Source: Anaerospora hongkongensis
GTDB taxonomy: Bacteria; Bacillota; Negativicutes; Sporomusales; DSM-15969
Reading direction: 5' to 3'
Length of the DNA: 64,000 bases
NCBI RefSeq assembly: GCF_004339805.1
Contig: NZ_SLUI01000012.1
Span: 1 to 64,000 of the forward strand
The translations under genes were made by a program, and so were the position numbers. Position 1 is the first letter of the stretch. Each line of letters begins with the position of its first letter. A model generated the notes under the pieces. The model did no database searches and was not told the origin of the DNA. It saw only the letters and a program-made list of their open reading frames with translations. Of the stretch, positions 56,932-64,000 are shown in pieces.

Positions 56932-58323
56932 ATGAAAAGATCCTTATCTCTGGCACTTGCGGCTGCTTTTGTAGTTAGCGTCGGCAGTACATCTTTTGCC
57001 GCACCGGCAGCAAATTTTACGGATGTACCGGCAAAGCACTGGTCATATGATGCGGTTTCTTACCTGACTCAGGCAGGCATTATCGATGGTTATGGCGATA
57101 ACACTTTCCAGGGTGATAAAACACTAACCCGCTATGAAATGGCCGAAATTGTCTATAAGGCGATGCAAAACCAGTCAAAAGCAAATATTGCTCAAAAGGC
57201 CTTGATTGATAAGCTCGGGGCCGAATATGCCCTGGAAATGAATAAAATTGATAAGATTGATACCCGGCTAACCAAGGTTGAGCAAAACCAGTCCAACATT
57301 AAATTCTCCGGTTCGCTGCTGGTGCAGCAGAAGTGGAAGTCCATGGATAATGTTGCTACTAAAAAGGGTTCCAATACGGAACAATCCTGGTTTCGCATGA
57401 ACGGTACCGCCAAAATCGATGAAAATACTACGATCGGCATGCGGCTTGTCAATATTGCTCCGACTAAGGATAATTTTAGAGCAGCCAATGCTATTGCCGC
57501 CGGCACGTATGGAAGTTCCAGCTCCAATACCTATGGTGCTGAAGTAGACCGTTTCTTTGCTACTACTAAACTTGGTGCGGTAAAGGCTACGCTTGGCCGC
57601 CAGGCCTTAGATCTAGATAAAGAAGATATCCTGGTAGACAGTGCTTTCTTTAGTTATGATGGAGCTAAGCTGGCCTGGAACTGGAACGGCTTGAATTTTG
57701 ATGTTAAGCATGGCCGCTTTACCCGTGATGTACGGGGCTATGCTTTCGATGGACTGAGTGGTGATACTGCGTTAAAATATAACGATGATGGAACGGTAGA
57801 CACATATGCAACTTATTCCTCGGCATTCTCCAATATCGATATTGAATCAATCAATATTTCCTCCAAAACCGGCAAGCTTAACTGGAATGTGGGAGCGGCC
57901 ACTTTTAGAAACTGGAAACAAAATCAAAATCTGACGAAATACTATTACACTTATGCAGGCTGGCAGTTCACCAATAAATTCTCCATGGCTGCCGAATATG
58001 GCAAAAATCAGGAGGCAACTACAGGCGGTGCTTTCGGCACCGTGAAGGCGGTGTATGGTGCGCAGGCACTGCGTAAGAAAGGCGACCAGAACGTTACTGT
58101 CCAATACTGGGAGAACCAGAAAAATGCATTCTATACCGCCTACACTGCGATTGATACCGTAGATGAAGGAAATTCTAATGCTGCTAAAACACTGGACTTC
58201 AGTTACCGGTATGCTTTAAGCAAAAATATGACCGCTAAAATTCAGCATGCCACGATTACGGATAGAACAGATGACAAAAACAGCTACTCGTTCTGGAAGA
58301 CACAGTTTATCTACAAGTTCTAG
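56932..58323 (+). CDS. S-layer-homology-domain outer-membrane porin (second)
   Basis: The 463-residue exported protein has a signal peptide MKRSLSLALAAAFVVSVGST (cut after SFA, before AP). One SLH domain follows at about residues 28-75 (FTDVPAKHWSYDAVSYLTQAGIIDGY...TLTRYEMAEIV). A coiled-coil segment (about 85-120, MNKIDKIDTRLTKVEQNQSN) and a beta-strand-rich region ending in FIYKF complete it. It is diverged from the porin at 12780 except in the SLH part. GGGAGG stands 11 bases before the ATG, behind an extremely AT-rich leader. It is monocistronic, with its own terminator, and looks like a general porin. Confidence 0.9.
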   Translation: MKRSLSLALAAAFVVSVGSTSFAAPAANFTDVPAKHWSYDAVSYLTQAGIIDGYGDNTFQGDKTLTRYEMAEIVYKAMQNQSKANIAQKALIDKLGAEYALEMNKIDKIDTRLTKVEQNQSNIKFSGSLLVQQKWKSMDNVATKKGSNTEQSWFRMNGTAKIDENTTIGMRLVNIAPTKDNFRAANAIAAGTYGSSSSNTYGAEVDRFFATTKLGAVKATLGRQALDLDKEDILVDSAFFSYDGAKLAWNWNGLNFDVKHGRFTRDVRGYAFDGLSGDTALKYNDDGTVDTYATYSSAFSNIDIESINISSKTGKLNWNVGAATFRNWKQNQNLTKYYYTYAGWQFTNKFSMAAEYGKNQEATTGGAFGTVKAVYGAQALRKKGDQNVTVQYWENQKNAFYTAYTAIDTVDEGNSNAAKTLDFSYRYALSKNMTAKIQHATITDRTDDKNSYSFWKTQFIYKF

Positions 58324-58331
58324 TATTTAAT

Positions 58332-58361
58332 AAAGGGAAGCCGCGCAGGCTTCCCTTTATG
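58332..58361 (+). terminator. intrinsic terminator
   Basis: AAAGGGAAGCC and GGCTTCCCTTT are exact complements around GCGCA. It lies 8 bases after the porin stop and just before the end of a converging small gene. Confidence 0.85.
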
Positions 58362-58371
58362 GTTGCGGGTA

Positions 58372-58572
58372 TTATTCTGTTTCTTCATAGTCGGCAGCTT
58401 CTGATCCCAGCGTTGCCAGCATCAGCTCCGCGTCGGAGATGCTTGAGAATGTGCCGCCAATCAGGCGTTTTGCTGGGGGGGAACCTGTTTGCTCGTGAGC
58501 TTCGGCAGGCTGCTCAAAACCGGCATTATGGTCGGACATAGAGGAAAATGAATTTTTGTCTGACTGCTCCAT
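58372..58572 (-). CDS. small acidic hypothetical protein
   Basis: The 66-residue protein is polar and probably disordered in its first half (SDKNSFSSMSDHNAGFEQPAEAHEQTGSPPA). The second half may form a helix (KRLIGGTFSSISDAELMLATLGSEAADYEETE). AGGAGG 8 bases before the ATG at 58572 is a very good ribosome site; the frame starts three codons earlier at a GTG inside that site. It faces the porin gene. I do not recognise it, but the clean start signal and preserved frame make it a likely real gene. Confidence 0.65.
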   Translation of the reverse strand: MEQSDKNSFSSMSDHNAGFEQPAEAHEQTGSPPAKRLIGGTFSSISDAELMLATLGSEAADYEETE

Positions 58573-58706
58573 ATCTTTCACCTCCTGTGCTTATTCTTTA
58601 GTTTTTTCATGATTGGTCCATCTCATCCGCAATTCGTACGGCAGGAAGTTGGAAGTTTACAGCTAATATATTCTAAAAAAGTGGTTAGAAAAGTGGAGGT
58701 CTCATA

Positions 58707-59282
58707 GTGCCGGCAGATTACAAGAATTATCTGGTTTTTGATTTTGAATTTACTACTCATGACAGTATGTGCGGTCGCCCGCGGGGGTTTTTTCAGGAAG
58801 TCATTGAGGTCGGTGCGGTCTTGTTGACCTTGCCTGAATACCAAAGCAGTTGGCGGTATCAGACCTTTGTCAGACCATTGTTCTTTCCCCGCTTGTCACC
58901 AGCTTGTAAGAATTTGACGATGATTAATCAGGAAGATATCGATGCGGGCATACCGTTCGGTGACATGCTGATAAAATTGGCTGAAGTGTATAAAGCCGGT
59001 GAAACCGGCTTAGTAGCCTGGGGAAATTCCGACCGGGAAGTGGTGGAGAACTGCTGTGCGAAATATAAGCTGCCCTGTCCCTTTAACTGGGCTGATTATA
59101 TTGATCTGGCTGAGGAATATAAAGCGTTTTACCGGCATGAACGCCGGATCTCGTTAAAGCATGCTGTTGAGGAGCGCCAAATTGAACGTAAAGGCTTTTA
59201 TCACCTTGCGCTGGATGATGCCGAAAATACGGCATTAATTGTGATGCGAATGCTTGAGGAGGGGTGGCTTCCTGGAAAATAG
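58707..59282 (+). CDS. KapD-like 3'-5' exonuclease
   Basis: The 191-residue DEDDh exonuclease has VFDFEFTTHD (motif I, about 9-18), the motif II aspartate in AWGNSDREVVENCC (about 105-118) and HLALDDAENTALIVMRML (motif III, about 168-185). The insertion after motif I (MCGRPRGFFQEVIEVGAVLL) and the general layout resemble KapD, an RNA exonuclease that dampens entry into sporulation in Bacillus. The start is a GTG, 7 bases after TGGAGG. It differs from the DEDDh protein at 31417 in length and motif spacing. Confidence 0.82.
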   Translation: MPADYKNYLVFDFEFTTHDSMCGRPRGFFQEVIEVGAVLLTLPEYQSSWRYQTFVRPLFFPRLSPACKNLTMINQEDIDAGIPFGDMLIKLAEVYKAGETGLVAWGNSDREVVENCCAKYKLPCPFNWADYIDLAEEYKAFYRHERRISLKHAVEERQIERKGFYHLALDDAENTALIVMRMLEEGWLPGK

Positions 59283-59283
59283 T

Positions 59284-59313
59284 TTGACCATCTTGCCGGG
59301 AGATTCATATTAT
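59284..59313 (+). promoter_or_regulatory. candidate sigma-A promoter of the glucosaminidase gene
   Basis: TTGACC and TATTAT are 18 bases apart, with the ATG about 80 bases downstream. It overlaps the end of the exonuclease gene by no more than a base or two. Confidence 0.45.
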
Positions 59314-59391
59314 ATAGTAGGTTTAACGGGTTGAAGAAAAGCAACGCGATGAATGTACTGTTATAGAATCGATCAGCAAGGAGGTTAAACG

Positions 59392-59850
59392 ATGGACCCG
59401 GATGAGTTTATTGCCTGGCTGGCTCCGGCGGCATGCTCGGTCTGCCCTGCTTACCGGCTGCCGGTAAGTGTATGTGTTGCACAGGCTGCGCTGGAGAGCG
59501 GCTGGGGAAAATATCGTATCGGCAACTACAATCTGTTTGGCCGTAAATACAATGGCAGCGGCTCCTATATTGAAGAAGTAACAGAAGAATACATCAATGG
59601 CGAATGGCTAACGGTAACAGCAAAATTTCAGGATTATACCAGCCTGGGAGAAGCGGTAGAGGACTGGTGTATTCTCATTACGCAAGAACCGGCTTATGCG
59701 CTCTGCCTGGATTTTCTCGATAATGTGGAGCAATTTGTTTACACCCTGGCGCCTGTATATGCCACAGATCCCAACTATGCAGATAAAATACTGGCAACTA
59801 TTAATGCTAATAATCTTACTCAATATGATGGCAGGCAGCCTCCAAACTAA
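59392..59850 (+). CDS. glucosaminidase-domain protein
   Basis: The 152-residue protein is a single glucosaminidase domain (PF01832-type, as in FlgJ, LytG and autolysins). It has VCVAQAALESGWGKYRIGNYNLFGRKY, where the catalytic Glu is in ALES (about 36), and a C-terminal YATDPNYADKILATI, the usual closing motif. It would cut glycan strands of peptidoglycan. There is no signal peptide or membrane segment, so export must be by a holin, by lysis, or in the mother cell or spore. AGGAGG precedes the ATG. There are no phage genes around it. Confidence 0.88.
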   Translation: MDPDEFIAWLAPAACSVCPAYRLPVSVCVAQAALESGWGKYRIGNYNLFGRKYNGSGSYIEEVTEEYINGEWLTVTAKFQDYTSLGEAVEDWCILITQEPAYALCLDFLDNVEQFVYTLAPVYATDPNYADKILATINANNLTQYDGRQPPN

Positions 59851-59884
59851 GCCGCTGTTTTACAGGGGGGAGAGGCGGGCCTGC

Positions 59885-59927
59885 AATACCGCGGTGGAGC
59901 AAGGGCGGCCAGCGCGGTATTTTGTTT
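59885..59927 (+). terminator. terminator-like hairpin after the glucosaminidase gene
   Basis: AATACCGCG and CGCGGTATT are exact complements over 9 bases, with inner pairing possible in the GC-rich loop, followed by TTGTTT. Confidence 0.65.
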
Positions 59928-60032
59928 ACCTGGAATAAGACAGCGTAGTGAAAAAATAGTATATTAATGTAAATTGAGGGAATAAGTATACGTTTTGCAA
60001 ATTGTATACATGAAATGAGGATACAAGAAGTC

Positions 60033-60083
60033 TTGCATTTTGGTGGTCAGTCTGCTAAACTTATATTTAGTACGTGGTACTAA
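60033..60083 (+). promoter_or_regulatory. candidate promoter and operator of the TerC-family gene
   Basis: TTGCAT and TAAACT, 17 bases apart, make a weak promoter (60033-60061). At the expected start site lies the palindrome TTAGTAC-GTG-GTACTAA (60067-60083), well placed for repressor binding. Farther upstream (59986-60010) the word GTATAC appears twice. The stretch 59928-60166 holds no gene that I can see. Confidence 0.4.
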
Positions 60084-60166
60084 TAACGAGAGGACGGTGC
60101 CGTATCGGACGAAGCAAAAGGATCTTTCCTTTATAAATTTGCTAGTAGAAAAGGAAGTGCAGGAAA

Positions 60167-60865
60167 ATGGAGTTCTTAATCGCACTATTTGGTATCATGA
60201 TGGTGAACATCGTGCTAAGTGGTGATAATGCGGTGGTTATCGCAATGGCTAGCCGCTGTCTTCCGCCAAAGCAACAAAAGATGGCCATTTTGTGGGGTAG
60301 TGCCGGAGCGATAGGGCTGCGGGTTTTATTGACACTCGTAGCAGTAATGCTGTTACAGATCCCTTATCTTCAGTTTGCCGGCGGACTGTTGCTGGTCTGG
60401 ATTGCCGCTAAGCTTTTAGTTGAAGAAAAGCATCAGGAAAGTGTGGAAGCCTCTGCTTCCTATTGGGCCGCAATTAAGACGATTATAATTGCCGACCTGG
60501 TTATGAGCCTCGATAATACACTGGCGATTGCCGCTATTGCCGATGGCAATTACTTGCTGCTAAGCGCCGGGTTAGCTCTCAGTATTCCGCTGATTGTTTT
60601 CGGCAGTAGTTTACTGATGAAAGTTATGGATAGATTTCCGATTGTCATTTATGCAGGCGCTGGGCTTATTGCCTGGACTGCCGGGGAAATGATGATCAGT
60701 GATGCTAAAATAGGGCCTGCTCTGGAGCATGCTTTGCCGGGCTGGCTGATACCTGCTTCTATTACGGTTGCTGTACTGGCGCTTGGCCTGTGGATTACGC
60801 ATTATCGTGAAGTTAAGCGAGCCGAGAGCCGACAATCAAAAGTGAGCCAGTCCTTTAGCAAATAG
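60167..60865 (+). CDS. TerC/YjbE family integral membrane protein
   Basis: The 232-residue protein has seven membrane segments and the paired family motifs MMVNIVLSGDNAVVIAMASR (about 11-30) and IIADLVMSLDNTLAIAAIAD (about 107-126). The buried aspartates are thought to bind metal. TerC/YjbE proteins export manganese or work with the secretion machinery to load metals. GGAAG stands 8 bases before the ATG. The yybP-ykoY manganese riboswitch that often precedes such genes is not visible here. A terminator follows. Confidence 0.9.
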   Translation: MEFLIALFGIMMVNIVLSGDNAVVIAMASRCLPPKQQKMAILWGSAGAIGLRVLLTLVAVMLLQIPYLQFAGGLLLVWIAAKLLVEEKHQESVEASASYWAAIKTIIIADLVMSLDNTLAIAAIADGNYLLLSAGLALSIPLIVFGSSLLMKVMDRFPIVIYAGAGLIAWTAGEMMISDAKIGPALEHALPGWLIPASITVAVLALGLWITHYREVKRAESRQSKVSQSFSK

Positions 60866-60872
60866 GGTTACG

Positions 60873-60910
60873 AAGACTTGGATTAAAAACCAAGTCTTTT
60901 TATTTTTTTC
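60873..60910 (+). terminator. intrinsic terminator
   Basis: AAGACTTGG and CCAAGTCTT pair around ATTAAAAA, followed by TTTATTTTTTT. Confidence 0.92.
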
Positions 60911-60977
60911 GCAGGAATATGTGTTTATTTTATGTAATATTTACGGAAAGGGTTATCCGGGCTAAGGAGGGTATAGT

Positions 60978-61487
60978 ATGGGCCGAGTTATCATACTGCT
61001 GCTGGTCATCCTGTTGGTGACGTCTGAGGATGCAGCGGCAAAAATATATCGCCAATACAGCCATAAGCTTGAATTTACCATACCTGAAAACTGGCAAAGC
61101 CTTGACCAGAACAACAGCGAGTTTCTTGTTTTTGTGAATGCCCCTGAACTGCAGAATGAAGTTCATGTGCTGACACTTTTTCATCAACAGCTGCCCCTTA
61201 AATTTACGTTGACTGATTATGTGGATAATACGGTGATGAACCAGTCTAAGCTGCTGTGGCAGTATCGCTTACTAGACAGACAGCTGGTGGAGCATGCCTT
61301 CGGGCCGTACTACCATTTGACATTTACCTGGAACTTATCCTGGGAGCAGCAATACTTCGTGCAGCAAATGCTGATCTGCCGCTATCCTGACGTATATGTT
61401 TTAACTGCTACTGCGCCAATCGGCAGGCGGGCGGAATACGAGCCAGCCTTTCGGCAGGTCTTTGACAGTTTTGCTTTTTTTAATTAG
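60978..61487 (+). CDS. exported hypothetical protein
   Basis: The 169-residue protein has a short signal peptide (MGRVIILLLVILLVTSEDAAA, cut before KIY). The mature part has repeated strands: LEFTIPENWQSLDQNNSEFLVF, VHVLTLFHQQLP, YYHLTFTWNLS and DVYVLTATAPIG, then AFRQVFDSFAFF. The strand-rich layout with the closing 'FRQVFDSFAF' resembles small PsbP-like or lipoprotein-like secreted domains. AAGGAGG precedes the ATG. It lies between a terminator and a SpoVD-type PBP gene. The function is unknown. Confidence 0.75.
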   Translation: MGRVIILLLVILLVTSEDAAAKIYRQYSHKLEFTIPENWQSLDQNNSEFLVFVNAPELQNEVHVLTLFHQQLPLKFTLTDYVDNTVMNQSKLLWQYRLLDRQLVEHAFGPYYHLTFTWNLSWEQQYFVQQMLICRYPDVYVLTATAPIGRRAEYEPAFRQVFDSFAFFN

Positions 61488-61597
61488 ACGAAAAGTGTGC
61501 GGTTAGAGGAAAATTCTGGTTACCACCGAATAACTATAACCGGGGATTGACGATAAAATAGATATCTTATCCCCCGCTGTTTGGAGGATATTTCGTT

Positions 61598-63565
61598 ATG
61601 ACAAAATTGGCAGATTCACCGCAAAAACGGATTGCCTTATTTTTTTTCATTATTCTTATCTGCCTATTGGGAATTGTCGGCCGTATGGGCTATTTACAGC
61701 TGGTACAAGGTACTAAGCTGGCAGAGAAGACACGGCTGCAGCTGCAGGAAAGCAGAGCGCTTCAATCACCGCGCGGAACGATTTACGACCGGATGGGCCG
61801 GGAACTGGCGATCAGCGGTGTAACAAAATCTTTGTACGTTAATCCCAAGATTCTCAATAAGGATGCCGGTGAGATTGCAGCTATGCTGTCTCCTGTCCTT
61901 GATATGAGTGAGACTAATCTCAAAGAACGGCTTACTGTTGACAGCAGCTTTATGTGGCTCAAGCGTACACTGGAGCCTGAGAAGGCCAAGCAGGTTGAAA
62001 GCCTGATCAAGCAGCATCAAATCAGAGGACTTGAGTTTGTGGAAGAGAGCAAGCGTTATTATCCTAATGACAGTCTGGCTGCTCATATTTTAGGTTTTGT
62101 GGGCACTGACGATATCGGCCTGGATGGGATTGAGTCTGTTTTGGACAAGACGATTAAAGGGGACCGGCAAAAGCAGCAGTTGGAAACAGACGGATATGGC
62201 GTTCCCATTTTTAAATCGATTTTAACCTTTTCCCCTAGTATGCAAGGGAAAAGCGTATATCTTACCATTGATAACACCATTCAGTTTATTGTAGAGCAAA
62301 GTCTCGATAAGGCAATGGTTAAAACCAAGGCCAAAGCAGCAACGGCAATTATCATGAATCCCCGGACAGGAGAAATTTTGGCAATGGTCAGCCGTCCCGG
62401 CTATAATCCTAATTCCTTTAGTCGTTATTCCGAGGCAGAACGCAAGAACCGGGCTGTTTCGATTGTCTATGAGCCGGGCTCTACCTTTAAACCGCTTGTG
62501 GCTGCCGCTGCACTCCAAGAGGGTAAAGTCCGGGCAGATGAGCGGTTTATTGATAATGGTTATGTTGAAGTGTCAGGCCGCCGTATCCAAAACTGGAGCG
62601 GTGACAGTTATGGCAATATCGGGCTGGTCGATATTATTAAGAATTCGATTAATACCGGGATGGTTCAGCTTGGACTTAGGCTGGGCAGTACCAAAATAAT
62701 GGAATATGCCCGTAACTTTGGCTTCGGGCATGCAACTGGGATTAATCTTCCCGGTGAGGAAGAGGGCATTTTATTTAAGCCAGGTGATATGCGTGACGTT
62801 GATGTGGCGACAATGTCCATCGGCCAAGGGATCGCAGTAACACCGCTGCAGCTGATAACCGCATTGGCGGCTATTGCTAATGACGGCTTGTTGTTGAAAC
62901 CGCATATTATCAAAGAAATCCATAATGCGGATGATTCGATCGAGAGTGTTAGCGCCACTACCCCGGTCAGGCAGGTCATTGATCCGGAAAAGGCAAAAAT
63001 AATTACGGAAATGATGGAAAAAGAAGTTTCCGAGGGTGGTGGTGTAAAAGCGGCTGTTAAGGGCTATCGTTTCGCAGGTAAGACCGGGACTGCAGAAAAA
63101 CTGAAGGAGTCTGGCGGCGGCTATGAAGATAATCATTATATATCTTCTTTTGCCGGGTTTGGGCCTGTTGAAGATCCGCAGGTTGTGGCACTCATTGTTA
63201 TTGATGATCCTGTTGGTACATACTATGGTGCAGAGATTGTTGCTCCTATCTTCAGTGAAATTATGCTGCAGGTTATGCGCTATCTGAATGTGCATCCTGA
63301 ACTGGCGGCGCAGGTTGCTCCCCCGCCAGCCAAGAAAAAGGCGGAGCCTGCTGTACCGGTCAGCCCTGTTCGGCAGGATGTGCCACAAGGCAAAGTGGTT
63401 GTGCCGAATGTGAAAGGCAAAACCATTCGGGAGGCGGCAGAACTCTTGTCGAAAGCGGGTTTGGCTTTTGTTCCTGTCGGAACAGGCTTGGCTGTCGGCC
63501 AGCAATCGGAAGCAAATAGTATCGTTAGCAGCGGATCGGTAATCACTGTAACCTTTGAACAATAG
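61598..63565 (+). CDS. spoVD: penicillin-binding protein, SpoVD/FtsI type with PASTA domain
   Basis: The 655-residue class B PBP crosslinks peptidoglycan. A cytoplasmic tail and one membrane helix (about 12-32) are followed by a dimerisation domain starting SPRGTIYDRMGRELAISG. The transpeptidase has catalytic STFK (about 295-298, in VYEPGSTFKPL), SIN (about 350-352) and KTGT (about 495-498). One PASTA domain (about 600-655: VPNVKGKTIREAAELLSKAGL) closes it. A PASTA tail and this order are typical of SpoVD, which builds spore cortex, but FtsI-type septal PBPs of the same class can look alike. There is no mraY/mur cluster here, which favours a sporulation role. Confidence 0.85.
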   Translation: MTKLADSPQKRIALFFFIILICLLGIVGRMGYLQLVQGTKLAEKTRLQLQESRALQSPRGTIYDRMGRELAISGVTKSLYVNPKILNKDAGEIAAMLSPVLDMSETNLKERLTVDSSFMWLKRTLEPEKAKQVESLIKQHQIRGLEFVEESKRYYPNDSLAAHILGFVGTDDIGLDGIESVLDKTIKGDRQKQQLETDGYGVPIFKSILTFSPSMQGKSVYLTIDNTIQFIVEQSLDKAMVKTKAKAATAIIMNPRTGEILAMVSRPGYNPNSFSRYSEAERKNRAVSIVYEPGSTFKPLVAAAALQEGKVRADERFIDNGYVEVSGRRIQNWSGDSYGNIGLVDIIKNSINTGMVQLGLRLGSTKIMEYARNFGFGHATGINLPGEEEGILFKPGDMRDVDVATMSIGQGIAVTPLQLITALAAIANDGLLLKPHIIKEIHNADDSIESVSATTPVRQVIDPEKAKIITEMMEKEVSEGGGVKAAVKGYRFAGKTGTAEKLKESGGGYEDNHYISSFAGFGPVEDPQVVALIVIDDPVGTYYGAEIVAPIFSEIMLQVMRYLNVHPELAAQVAPPPAKKKAEPAVPVSPVRQDVPQGKVVVPNVKGKTIREAAELLSKAGLAFVPVGTGLAVGQQSEANSIVSSGSVITVTFEQ

Positions 63566-63607
63566 AGAACAGCTGTTTTAAGACTAGTAATAAAGGAGGC
63601 TATTGCG

Positions 63608-64000
63608 ATGTCCGACAAACACCAGTTAGCCAGGGTGTTGGAAGAAATCGCCGTTTTTCTCGAACTAAAGGGCGAAAACCCTTTTAAAGTTAAGGCCTAT
63701 CATACTGCCTCCCGGGCAATCGATAAAGCGGATATGGAAATGGCCGAATTAGCCTTAAAATGGAATACAATTAAAGGTATCGGCAAAACAATTGGCCAGC
63801 AAGTTGAAGAATACGCTGCTACCGGCCAATTAAGCTATTATGAGGAATTAAAAGTGGCTGTTCCCGCCGTCCTGTTTGAGTTGGTAAAGGTTCCGGGCCT
63901 CGGGCCGAAAAAGGCTTTGATTCTCCATGAGAAACTGGGAATTAACTCAGTAGGTGAACTGGAGTACGCTTGCCGCGAGAATCGCTTAAAGGATTTAGCG
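63608..64000 (+). CDS. polX: DNA polymerase X family protein, N-terminal part
   Basis: Only the first 131 residues are in the window; the gene runs off the right end. The start MSDKHQLARVLEEIAVFLELKGENPFKVKAYHTASRAI, then IKGIGKTIGQQVEEYAATG and VPGLGPKKALILHEKLGI, is the helix-hairpin-helix N-terminus of bacterial family X polymerases (PolX). These fill gaps in base-excision repair and usually carry a C-terminal PHP phosphoesterase. AAAGGAGG stands 9 bases before the ATG. It follows the PBP gene by about 40 bases. Confidence 0.92.
   Translation, partial: MSDKHQLARVLEEIAVFLELKGENPFKVKAYHTASRAIDKADMEMAELALKWNTIKGIGKTIGQQVEEYAATGQLSYYEELKVAVPAVLFELVKVPGLGPKKALILHEKLGINSVGELEYACRENRLKDLA

Noticed and set aside
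59392..59850. Prophage endolysin reading of the glucosaminidase gene
   Set aside because: The missing signal peptide hints at it, but no holin, tail or other phage gene lies nearby.
59881..59930. T-box-like ACCGCG word
   Set aside because: There is no preceding specifier stem or GGGTGG context, and the word is explained by the terminator-like hairpin AATACCGCG/CGCGGTATT.

Overview
The window looks like a chromosome segment of an anaerobic, diderm, probably spore-forming Firmicute of the Negativicutes, Sporomusa/Pelosinus type. Three kinds of evidence point that way. Two porin-like proteins each start with a signal peptide and one S-layer-homology (SLH) domain, and there is a complete RND efflux system, both signs of an outer membrane. 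Pyruvate:ferredoxin oxidoreductase, an EtfAB-FixCX flavoprotein set and citrate lyase indicate anaerobic metabolism. A SpoVD-type transpeptidase and a KapD-like exonuclease suggest sporulation. Species identity is inference. Most genes start with strong AGGAGG-like ribosome sites, and I used these to correct several starts.

Layout. 1-280: the 3' end of a 5S rRNA gene and its terminator, closing an rrn operon. 0.28-2.3 kb (minus): a metallo-beta-lactamase-fold hydrolase and a Na/Pi-cotransporter-family protein. 2.4-14.2 kb: a sigma-54 activator, then a textbook -24/-12 promoter, then nine plus-strand genes: CoA-transferase, two acyl-CoA dehydrogenases (the second without the catalytic glutamate), EtfB, EtfA, FixC-like, FixX-like, an MFS carrier and an SLH porin. 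This reads as one regulon that takes an organic acid through both membranes, activates it to a CoA thioester, oxidises it and passes the electrons on through flavoproteins. 14.3-23.9 kb: a second MBL-fold protein, a small membrane protein, a NodIJ-like ABC exporter, an AhpD-fold protein without cysteines, an orphan dihydrolipoamide dehydrogenase, two tandem DUF445 proteins with two tiny genes behind them, an orphan LivG-like ATPase and an NAD-binding reductase.

23.9-33.8 kb: two chemotaxis receptors flanking a GltD-like oxidoreductase, a NapH-like polyferredoxin with a Crp/Fnr-like site, a short hypothetical protein, a DEDDh exonuclease and FtsH. 33.9-41.4 kb: a TetR regulator with two matching operators, an RND adaptor and pump, and a 787-residue membrane protein ending in an ABC-permease-like EAA motif. 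41.4-46.3 kb: a LysR regulator divergent from pyruvate:ferredoxin oxidoreductase. 46.3-53 kb: citrate use, with a CitMHS transporter opposite citD-citE-citF, a response regulator without a kinase, and an oxaloacetate decarboxylase alpha chain without a biotin domain. 53-55.8 kb (minus): two PLP enzymes, one a threonine synthase. 55.9-64 kb: a REP-type tyrosine transposase, a second SLH porin, small proteins, a KapD-like exonuclease, a glucosaminidase, a TerC-family protein, an exported protein, a SpoVD-type PBP and the start of a family X DNA polymerase.

I saw no CRISPR array, prophage or tRNA. The most unusual items are the sigma-54 regulon with its paired dehydrogenases, the EAA-motif membrane protein beside the RND pump, the Crp/Fnr-like site at about -41.5 of the polyferredoxin gene, and several long perfect inverted repeats.
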